Source: Blastobasis lacticolella (lineage: Eukaryota > Arthropoda > Insecta > Lepidoptera > Blastobasidae). From it: a stretch of 64,000 nt of DNA. Positions 21,244 to 33,200 of this stretch are shown piece by piece. Each line of letters begins with the position of its first letter. Position 1 is the stretch's first letter. The stretch spans positions 8,568,501 through 8,632,500 of the forward strand of contig LR990053.1 in assembly GCA_905147135.1 (NCBI GenBank). Direction: 5' to 3'. Under the pieces are notes generated by a model. It saw only the letters and a list, made by a program, of their open reading frames with translations, was not told the origin of the DNA and searched no databases. The position numbers were made by a program, and so were the translations under genes.

Positions 21244-24200
21244 GTAAGATTCATAATCTTCTAACTAAATTCTTTATGCAAATAGAAAATGGCAATCGAA
21301 AAGGTTCTTGGAGAATCGTTTTCTATGATAAATCTGTACTAAATAAGTAAACCGCGGCTTTTTATACTTGTTCCATTTGCGTCACTGTTATTGATTTATA
21401 AAGCCGATTTCGTCTTTTACGTCTCCGATTTCCTGCCTAATGTTAAATGCGTAAAATAAACTAAGCTATTTTAAGTATAAAAAAACATAGTACCTATATG
21501 TTAACTGATAATTATACCTACGGTTCAAAAAATAAATCTATTAGTCAGCTATTTTCAATTTTGGGAACACAGATCCTGTTGCAAATCCTTTTTTGTTTAT
21601 ACCACTAAGCCGGCAAACAAGCTTACGGCCTGCCTGATGGTAAGCAGAAACCGCAGCCTATGGACGTTTTCTCTCACTAAAACTCACAACGTTAAAAAAC
21701 AAGCTACTTTTGGTTCCAAAAATTATATGGATAATGAAGCCCATGGAATTTTTTTACATTATATGCACCACCAGAGCTCATTCCTTACACAATAGCTAAA
21801 ATACACATACTCCTGCAGTGTAGAAGCCAAGCTCGTCTGTCACCGCGTCTCGACCCGCATTCCCATTCCCATCGACGGCGCGGCGTCCCAAAGATTTTCC
21901 CTTAAACTTATTTTCCAAAAGCGAAAAAACGCGCGATAAATTTTGTACGAAATTCATCGAATCTGGACCTATGCCGAGTTCCCCTGTGCGTTATCTATTT
22001 ACGCTCCACCCGCCGCCGTGATGTGAAACATTTTTTTATTTATTCACCAATATTCCGGGATCACCTCTGGGGATTTTTGTCTCGCAGCCTGCTTGGGAGA
22101 CAAACTAGATACAAAATGCAAAGGTGAGGGAGCGCCTGGGTCCCAAATTTATGTGAGCGGGTGACGGAGCGGTTTCATGTAGAATTATGAGGACCGTGCT
22201 TATTCATTCTTGGTTTTTTGTCCTGAGAGAATTGTAACATCAATCGACTTCGCCCTGTGAAGCTAAGCAGAAAGTTTTGGTTAGCTTAGGTGTTTGAAAT
22301 CCATACATTATTATTCTAAAAACCGTGAAATATCGCATAAATATACAAAATTACTTCAATTTTTGCTTAATGTTGTAAGTATATGCGATAGCAAACATTT
22401 GTTGCAAAAGTTAATTCTGGGTAAGGTAAGGTGCCTCTTCTCAGCTCATCTCAATCTCTAATCCATTAATTCTGCAATCGGCCTCATCATCACCACCTAT
22501 CACACGAAATTTAGGTCAAGCTCGTTTTCAATAAAAATGTCCAAAGGTATATCATTCCTCTGATTTAATCGTGATCTCAGCTAAAATCGCCATTCTGTAA
22601 TAGCGTAATAGTAATAGAGTAGCTACTAATGCACTCGTATTTCATACAAATACACAATTGACGTTGAAAACCATTTTCCCCATTATTTGCTAATGGTAAT
22701 GTAATTACGATTCGAGTGTTGCTTTGGTTTAATGTTGTGCAGAGCAGTAAATTTATGCGGTAATATAATAATGAAGCTTGAATGAATTGGCAATAATTTA
22801 TCTACCATATACCTACCAACATTTGCAGACCAATCCATATTTCTACCTACCCACCTAATTTATACCTCGTTCTTCGAAGTATGGACAATACAACAACTTT
22901 TAGAACTTGAAACCCGTAAATCTCTGAGAAGTTTCTACAATTTCTAAACTTTTGAATTGCTCTCTTAAATATCAAATGGTTTCCGGTAAAATTCACCGCT
23001 TACAAATGTAGAAAAGAAATCCTTGGTACTTTTCCCTCAAAGCAAGTTTTTCTCTTTTTTGCTTGCTTGTAATATTGAATTACGTAGTTCAAAATTGCTA
23101 TGCAGCGGATACGCTTAGTGCGAAAGTATGCTACATCTATGCACAATTTCTCGAATGTATTACAGCGCGATGTATAGTTTGCGACCGCATGCCATATAGA
23201 CAAACTCTACCACACCGAAACATAAAATTTTAATTAGAGGGACCTTACATGAGTACTAAAATGACTTTATGAGGGTTCTAGTGCATGTGTTTGGATTAAT
23301 AATTTAGTCACTCTATGTATTGTAATATAAATTTTAATATATTACATCGCTTTGTTAATGGAGATCGCGCTAATATAATTCAAGACATTGTGCATAGATG
23401 TGGTATACTTTCGCACTAACATGCGGAGGAACATTCGAGAATATGTGGATCGATGTAGCATACCTCCGCACTAACGTGCATCGCGCTGGAAAACATTCGA
23501 GAATAATATATCGATCAATTTGGCGTACTTTCGCACTAACGTGCATCACGGTGGTACATTCGAGAATGTGTGCATCGACGAACTTTCGCATTGACGTGCA
23601 TCGCGGTGGAAAACATTCGAGAATATTAGCTATGTGGATCGATGTGGCGTACTTTCGCAGTAACGTGCATCGCATTTTAGTACTTAAGGACTGCAGTGCA
23701 TATATTGAACTTCGAAATACAATATTACACTCATAATGTAAGTAAAAACATTTTGAGATTATGCAGGCAGATGACGTAGATTTGCGAAAAGATATTAAGT
23801 TTTTGTTACAATTTCCTTGAAGCATTAATGCGTAGAAAATGAGCTGTTGCTGATATTTTGGCCTAATGGTTAAGGGGTCTGACTCGTGCCCCGCGGTAAC
23901 GGTTCGAACCCTAGTGCCACCATGTACCAATAACTTTTTTCTTTTTATATACATTAGTAGAACACTAACCGATTATCGCATTATGAGCGGTAATGTACAC
24001 ACACATTTAGGCGACTGAATGTGTAGCCATGATCCAATCAGCAGAGGGCAATTGTCTAACTCAGTGGGCAACTAAATTTGACACTTGATAAGTCTACAAT
24101 AAGTTATCTACAGGTTGACCAGTGGCCATAGCGAAGATTAGAGTAGTATAGGATTGTCGAATTCCAAATTCAGTTATCCACTGAGTTATGCGCTTATTAC

Positions 24201-27200
24201 ATTTGACTAAATTCAGTCGTCTACATTCAGAAGCAAAAGCGTGTAAGCAAATCAAAATGTATTGTTAGTTACGCTACAAAATAGGTAAATAATGTCCGCA
24301 AAATTTAGTTATTAAAACAAAGGAAATATGGATTCCATAAAGTTTTCCATCGAGAACCTTGAACTTAACGGGGAAACAATAAACACAGCGGTTTACGGCG
24401 CCGGCGGCGCAGTGGCCATAAACTGGGCCGACTAGTGGATACAAATCAGGATTGTGACGTAAGCATAAAACATTCATGTTGTAGGGCCACTAGCGGCGCA
24501 CGCCGCGCGAGGTACGCCCCGGGGACCGACAAAACGTAACGAACCGAGTTGCCGCCATCCTTTTATGTCGCAGATATACATTTTTCCGCGCAGAGATGGG
24601 GCGAGTTGTCTTCAGATAGATTATTTATATTGTCTCACCGCGCCCTTTGTCAACCGGAAAGGTATGCTGATTGTAGCGACCGCTGCCACGAGGAAAGGAA
24701 ACTAAACAAGACAGAATTCAATTACTACATTCCCTCGTCGTGTTCTCGCACAGAATGCTCCATGTACACAAAGACCATTAAATCAATCCCGGTGCCGCGG
24801 AGTACTACTCGCCCCGAGGAGCGTTGCTTACTCTGTACCCACCTTCGGCAAAAACTCGGTCTGCGGGCAAAGCTTTCACTAATTCTGAATTTAAATGCAT
24901 GAGATCGAATAGGTTCACGCAGCGAGTGGATCCGCGCGGAGCTTTCCGATTGCCAGTGCTTATGTATTTAGGAGAAAAATGGGACTTCAGATCGTACTCC
25001 AGCGTGTACAAAGGAACTGTATCAAAGGAATCTTTTGAGGAGATTTACTGGAGCCTTAGGCGAATCTTTCCTCTTTCGCGTATTAAAGTTTCATTACTGT
25101 CATTACGTCGCTTTGATATGTGTTTGAGCATGTGTAGCAGATGTCTAGTGCAGGCTCGTACCGGGGTGAGCTGTCGCCGACATAAAGTGCCATTGCGGCG
25201 GGCCCGGGGCGAAAGAGCGCAAAAAAGAGCTCCTTCTAATTGTTTGCACATTTGTCGTCCTCGCTCCCCGCCGCACGCGCCGCTCTGCCGCCCCTAGTGA
25301 GGGGCGCTATCGCCGCAGTTCACACAATCAACATTTCACGACGTAATTGTTTTTCGAGTGCCACTAACGTTGCGGTATCGGGCTCTACCTAAATTTATTT
25401 TTTAGAAAGAGTTCAGGTTGTATTGGAATATTTAAATACCGGGTAAATATTTATTTTTGAAAGGGTAAATATGTGTTTTAGATCCTGTAACCGATAATTC
25501 TGTCTCTTTATTTTCAAAGATATAATAATTGACTTTGAGGTAATACAAGTAAGCATAATATGGCAACCTAATAGGTATAACGAGGTCGTTATGAGAAAAA
25601 TAATAAATAAGGAAAGGTACACGTGGAAGGACTTCTGATGAATGTTTTATTAAAAATTATTAGGCAGCGTATTCTAATATTTACCTTCATTGGCTAGTTT
25701 TTCTATGTACCGTGCTCGTCTACGATTACGTCATAAGCATGACGATTCAATTTAATTATATTCATTATGAACATGATTAGGCTCAATCTATATAATTATG
25801 TTTATTTACTTATGTGTAGATTAATACTCATATTTCAAATACACTCATGTCCCCGCACTTTAATACATTATCCACTAATGTTTGATAGGCTCTGTGGTAA
25901 GATCTCTCGGAGAGATAAGTGCTCCTTTGTAGTCACGTTTTTGTTTTAATATTCTTATCTCTGTAATACTTTTTGTGTATCCTAAAGTATTTAATACAAA
26001 GTGGGCGGCGCGAACGGTGAAAGTATTACTATTTTACATAGTAGGTATCTTTTGTGGGTGTCGTACAAGGCGACTAATGTTTACGAGGCAAAAGATCTAG
26101 AGTCTCCATATTCTGGAAAATGGCAGCAGCGTTATTCATTGTTGTATTTATAACACTGCAATCTCCAACCCACCGGCCAAGCGTGGAGATTATGGTAACC
26201 TCCCCTTTCGTGGGAGAGGCTCTAATTCCAGCAGTGGACTATAATGAGCTGCGAAGATGATGAATATTATAATCTTATTATTAAAATCTTATTAAAAAAA
26301 GAAAATACACAAAAATAATAATATTCCTGCATGATTATCGATAATTCGCGCCCCTCCCTAGTCTGTCAACACTGCACATGTGCCAAGCAAGCCATCAGCG
26401 CACCCCTTGTGTATAAATCGGCATTGTTTTCCGAAGTGGCTATTTCTGGATCATTTTTTCCCAAACCCCTGTTTCCCCTTCCGAAACGATTGGGTTGCAG
26501 CGATGTTGTAATATTAGATTGGCATCTGTATACTATATACTATACTGGTATACAGACGTGATTGTACTATCGAACCTATGTATTTTTATGACAACTTTAT
26601 AGGTTTGAAACCAACGTAGCAAGTGGGTACAACGATGCATATGATATGATTACTCATTGTTAGCCTACGGGCCTCGTGTGTTCTTGTAGTGTTGTTGAAT
26701 ACATACTATAGTTTTTATTGATACTCTGGCTTCCAACTCGGCCATTTGTCTAATAAATTCTTACATTAATATCTAGTATTAAATAACTCTTAATGGAAAT
26801 GAATAGGTATATCCATATTGACTGCTTGGAGATCCCAGAGCTGCCTGAGATCCTGGATCTTGCTCTAAGATCAAATATAGTCTTGTTAAGTATCTAGAGC
26901 TCGGGTACTACTTACGCAGAAGTAAGATATTTGGAAAAATTTTACCTTACCTTTCTTCCCACTTCCATCAATATTATCTCTCGAAACGAAACGTAAAATT
27001 CCCGGTCATTCCCCTCCCTGCGCGGTTCTGCGAATCAGTCCTCACTGCAATCCGTTTAAGGTGTAATAAATCACCTAGACTCACCCTGGCAGTGTATCGG
27101 GCCTATTATCGGGGGCATTCGTGCGTAATGTCTGGAAAGCACCCCGGGCTGCGCAGATGTGCAGGGGAGAGACAGGGGACCAATTTGATAATGTCATTAC

Positions 27201-30200
27201 CCTGGACGGACCGTTCAGTGCTTGTTGACGTCGCTATCGAATCTATATAGTTTCATATGGTGATTTAGAGTTATGTTCTAAGTTGGTTGCGATCCGAATT
27301 TGTCCTGTTCTAGATTTATCTATAAGTTTGTAAAACGTCTGTCATAGTCGTACAGTCAACTTTTTCATAAGAACGAATTTCAATAAGATTTAGGTACCAA
27401 GTTTTGCGGAAATAACTCATACCTAGACATTAGTCACCTTTTACGACACCTTCAATGGATGAGGTTGGTCACCACACAGCGATCACTTACAATATAAAGT
27501 ATAAATTTCTGCATTCCCGGAAATAGAAACTAAGAAAATAATTTAAGAACCATAGCAACGAAGTTGGTTGCTACTATTAGTAGTAGAATATATGTAGTGG
27601 AATATACTTTTATTGAAATTCCTATTCTAACAAAGAATCTCATACCCAATTTCCATCTTTGATTCCAAAATGGGACGTCTTTGAAATTGAGAGTCCCTAT
27701 CGCACGATGAGCAAGGCACCTCTATTGTTATATTCACATTGATGTCTCTGTAAATGAAGCACGTCACAACATTATTTATTATTTCGCACGTTTGAATTGG
27801 CTCGCCCTTTGCCGATGGGATTTGGAGCTTTGCATAATATCGCCATAAGGATTTGTTGCGTCCTCAATAAGATTATTGCAATTACGTTTTTTTTTGGCCG
27901 TGATGTATGGACGGTGCGATTAGATAGGAAATTTTATAGGGAGTTCAGTCTTTACGGATTATTTCATTCGCTAGACGTTTTATCTATTATTGCATTTGAA
28001 ACTTCTGACTAAATATTTATTCGTAATATTACCATCCTAAGAATTAACTAAAAATTACCGGATTGTTATGTGCTTCATTCATGTCAGAATAAGAAATATT
28101 TTCTGTTCCTAATTTTTTTTTATACAAATTCACACAGCGCCATCTAGCCCCAAAGTAAGCAAAGCTTGTGTTATGGGTGCTAGATAACTGATAAACTACT
28201 TATATACTTTTTTATTAATTATACCTACAATATCTATATTCACCTGATCGTAACGTAATACGGCTTCATTATTTGCTGTTGTAACCCCTGACATAGTCGA
28301 CCCTTACATTCTATGGACCCACCCCTTCGAAAAGGCCCCTCTTCTGATGTTGACGACTTGACAAATATCGGCTATTGATTACGACTTGTCAATTGAGTTT
28401 CGAATTTCATTGTGATATCAATTTGAATGTCATTGAGAACAATATTTTGATCAGCCTTCCTCACTTCTTCACAGGCATTTCATGGCTACGATTATCAACA
28501 ATTTCAGAATTAAATACTTATTTCATTATGTTGGCAGATCCCATGACGGCGGCGAATTAGTTGACAACAAAATTACATTTCAAAATGGCGACACCTATAG
28601 TGTCAGTTTGTGGTGCTGTACTGCTAACGTAATACATATGTATTTAATTTTGAAACAGATAATATCGGAGATAATCCTAAACCGGGTGGCTAAAGACGAG
28701 GCAGCTGCATACATTCACATTTTTGCTTATTACTAACAGGATGGGTATCTAAATTACTCTTTGTTGTTTTTAATAACCATAAACTGAGAAGTATTTTCTA
28801 GGAATGTGACAGTGATTAGACTTGTTATGACTAAAAGATATTTCAATATAAAAGTCGAAACAATTAAGCATGACAACGACAATACTGAACGTGGAGTAAA
28901 AAGAACAGTGCCACAAACTTATCTGACCCGGTATCCAAAATTGGAACTGTGAAACAAAACGGCACTTAATTTTGAAATGACCTGTCAATGCTAAGAACAG
29001 CGACGCCGTCACCTGGGCTTTGATTCTGGTACGGAAATCGTCTCAGTTGCAGTAACATTACAATTGCATCGCATGTCAAACGTATGATTGTTATTCAAAT
29101 GGCAAATGTTGAGTTGCAACTGCCATGCGATAAATAAATTAGTAAGTTGCATCTTTCTTAGTTGTCAAACTGACTTCAATTCTGTCAACGAAAATGTGTC
29201 AAAGGTCGAACAATGATTTAACTGCAATTTAACTGGGATGATGCTGGGACTGACTTGATACCTCGACGTAGTTATAGTAACATCACAGTTACATTGCAAC
29301 ATAATAACAACTGCATTGCACACCAGAATCGGTACCCTGGTCAGATAAGTTTGTGGCATCGTAAAATAGGCATAGTAGGAAAACTATAGAGATGCCAGCT
29401 TACGGTCATCATTTTCGGGCTCAATCGTTTGCTGTTGAACTACATTTTACGTGAAGTAATATCGCAAGAACAAATTAGACAAGAATGATACTCGTTACTA
29501 TTTTCTGTATGAAATATACAATATTATATTCATATTAATTTAATGCCACTGCTAATAATTTTATAAATAAGTACCTACATAACACATACCTATATTACAT
29601 ATTACATTAATTGTAATATAAATGTACCTATCGCGTTCGCAAAACGGAGAGATATCATCAAAATATGTGTAATATTATACAGTTTAGTCAGTATCAATTT
29701 TGAATGTAGCGGTTGCACTTATTTGGTCATGAGCGCTACTCCGTTTCAATAATCCGCGGCAACCGGCCGCAGTCTATGGCCAAAGCTATTGCTCCATAAA
29801 TCTGGGCCATAATCGTTAACCGACACAGTGGATTATCCAAATGAAACAGTTGAAATGATGCTTAATTTCATGGAAACGTGGACAATTATGGTGATGGGAC
29901 GATTAGAGGCAATGTCGAGTGTTCATTTGTCGTAGCCGTAACAACGTTCGCGTTCATTGCGTGGTGATAATGTGACAAGAGTATTCGGTTGCAATGGGAG
30001 GCAGCATTGGATGGTTCCAGATAAGAGTAATTTGGTACAAATGTGGATATACGACGCTGTTTGAAACTAGTTTGTGGTTCAGGAATCATTATAGGCAATT
30101 AGGGATTGTTCGTTTATGAAACGGAAATTCTTTATACAAGAATGAAATAAATAGTTTGACAATTCAAGGTATTTTTTTAAAGAATAAAATTGTTTGTCAT

Positions 30201-33200
30201 GTGACTTGTATCTTGTATGTAAATTATATTTGATTTGCTTATTAAGTGGAGTTGATGAAACAAAATTGAAATAATAACAAAATTAACTGTATTTTTTGTT
30301 GATTCCGAAGTCATGCGACTTAAGTCCTATAAAATTGCTCTTTGTATATTCACGTAACAACCTACACATAAACAAACAAAAAAAATAGATATATATGGAG
30401 AGTTAAACAATAAAACGGCAATTTCTTGACAATATGTAAAATCTTAATCTTACAAAACCGTACCATACATAAACAGCCATAATCCATCACGCCCATTGAG
30501 CATGAATTCACACCATACGTATTCTTGGTGTGATCTCCCTACACGTGCCAAGTATGGCCTCTATATGGCCCCGGGGTGATATACGGGCCTCATTGTGCAC
30601 TAACAACAGTCCATTCTGGGTAACGGCCCACCGCACTGACCCCATACGTCCCCACTGCGTTCGCTACGAAGGAAACTGCAGGAAAAACAAAAAATGCAGT
30701 AAAACATTAATGGTATGAGAATTTTCGGTTTCTTGTTGGGGTTTTTTGTTAGATTGACAGGTTAAATGGTATAAAATAAAGTCGCTTCCCGCCGTCTGTC
30801 CCTATGTATGTATAATAATATTATTAATATAAATAAAATTTTTTTTCGAAAAAGAGAAATTCACACAGCGCCATCTAGCCCCAAAGTAAGCAAAGCTTGT
30901 GTTATGGGTGCTAGATAATTGATAAACTACTTATATACTTTTAAATACATACTTATCATACATAACCGAAATTAAAATTAAAATTCATCATTTCAATTTC
31001 TGCCCGGCCAGGAATCGAACCCGGGACCTCTTGCGTGGCAGACCGGCATGTTTTCATTTTTCTGAACCTTATCTTATCTAGCACCCATAGTACAAGCTTT
31101 GCTTAGTTTGGGGCTAGATGGCGCTGTGTGAATTAGTCCACGAATATTTATATTTATTTATTTAACCACTCAGGTCGTCCAGGATGAATCGATGTGCGTG
31201 TATATATACGCTTAGTTCTTTTAAACTACGCCACGGTTTTTAATGCGGTTTAAACAATATATAGAGTGATTAAAGAGGAAGGTTTATACAGGCAACAAAA
31301 GGGTAGGTAGGTGTAAAGTAGATGTACGCGAACGAAGTCGCGCCGGGTCCACTAGTAAATCTATAAACAGTAGGTGAGACACTGACTGAGGTAATAAAAT
31401 ATCAATTAGTAAGAAGGCTCGAGATGTCGACGGATGAAGAGAGGAGTTATGACGTTGAAGGAAATACAGTTTGTATAAATCTTGTTATAAAGTTAGGTAA
31501 ATGTATTAAGCAAAGCTAACCATTTTATTCGTCAACTGGGAGGATTTATGTCACTTTTTATTGCTAGTAATTAGTTTACAAAAAACTTACACAACATTAT
31601 GTATGTATGAATGTAAAAACAGGATTTAAGTAGTATATCAGTTATCTAGCACGCATAGTACAAGATTTGCTTAGTTTGGGCATAATTGTGAATTTGTCCA
31701 CGATAGTTTATTCATTTACTAGTAGACCCGACGCGACTTCGTTCGCATACACATACTTTACCCCTACCTACCCTTTTTTTCTTGCTAATGAGCATTCCTC
31801 TTGAATCAATTACCCTATCTATTTTTGAAAAATCCTTTGCGTAGTTTAAAATATCTAAGTGTACATAGATATAGACGGCGGGAAGCGATTTAATTTTATA
31901 CTATGTAATGATTTCATCGTTCCTCTGAGATCTCTAGCAAAATTACATTCATTACAGATTTATTAGAGATTATCAACCTAGGTATTCGTATAGAAGCAAA
32001 CTAATTATTATATAAGGCGGGACTTGCACGCGACATACCTTTTCGATTTGATTTCCCGACGTTTCGGTAGGGTTACACCCATCGTGGTCACGAGACGACT
32101 GTAACCCTACCGAAACGTCGGGAAAACAAATCGGAAAGGTATGTCGCGTGCAAGTCCCGCCTTATACAATAATATGTGTAGAGAACGCCAGTTTAGTTTG
32201 AAACAAATAGAAGCAAACTGTTAAATAACTTTAAGTGTTTCAAGGATCAACTACCTAAAACTTATAAGACTCTACGACGGCCGTTACTATCTCAGATTAC
32301 TGCAGTGGTGATCACTTAATCAAGGACGGACATACTCACACATTTGTAGAAATTATGCAAATTTCCATATCTAATCTCTACTCCAACCCGGGTATCATGA
32401 ATATTTAAATGTATAGCGCGTACCGTATATTGCGGATAAACCGGCTAAGCAGTACTGATACGAGTGGATATAGCATACTTTGCAGCGGTTATAGCTGTTT
32501 TATTTGAATACCTACTAGAGCTTTTGCTGGCGACTTCGTCCGCATATAATTCGGTGACGTCGTTATCCGCCTGACCACATTGAATTTCGGAATCAAATTG
32601 ATTGATTGAATCGAATGTACCTACTCTCGCACGCGACAATCAAGAAAAGGCGCGACACTGAAACTGCATCTCTTTCATCTTAGTATTGAGAAAAGAAAAC
32701 AAAGGCTCTCTCGTGGCGGGAGCGATATCTCTAGCACACTTGTGCTAGCCGTGCTGCAGCGGTATTCGTTAGCCGATACAACATTGGGGATTTTTAGAAA
32801 GGTGCCTACGCAGACGGCAACGCATTCGCAATCCTCGTCGTAACCTGCTTGCTCGTTTTCCTCCTTCTAATTGATAAATAGAAATTCTTAACTTGATTTA
32901 TTACAATTATTCTCGTGTACGATACGAAGATCGCACTAGACTAACAATGGTGCACTGTATAGTACCTATTGAGTTACAGTTACATATCTAGTTACAAGTG
33001 CTGAGTTGCCCACTACTGTACTCCGGTAATTGTCTGGCTACCGTCTAAAGTAACAATGGAATGCAACGCTGTGAGGTAGATTGTTTAAAGTGCAGCTGAC
33101 GTAAGATGACTCGATGAATAGGTTTCTTGGACAATTCACTTAATTTGACTTTGGTAAGACTTATTAGAGTGCTACCTATACATCGAGTGTACGGTTAAGT

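Noticed and set aside
20910..21254. 114-codon and 96-codon minus-strand frames opposite the first coding exon
   Set aside because: They are shadows of a GC-rich leader and exon; the plus strand has a proper start, signal peptide and splice donor.
23385..23680. CRISPR-like array
   Set aside because: Units are contiguous and similar throughout, with no unique spacers; the genome is clearly that of an insect.
23370..23954. 194-codon minus-strand frame across the minisatellite
   Set aside because: It is the translation of a tandem repeat whose period is not a fixed multiple of three; no start context or homologue.
24824..25297. 157-codon plus-strand frame
   Set aside because: It starts at a non-ATG codon, has an erratic Arg/Cys/Pro-rich composition typical of GC-rich non-coding DNA, and no domain.
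32005..32173. Active hammerhead ribozyme in the palindrome
   Set aside because: Only the GAAAC-GUC half is intact; the CUGAUGA segment is broken in both arms, so activity is not expected.
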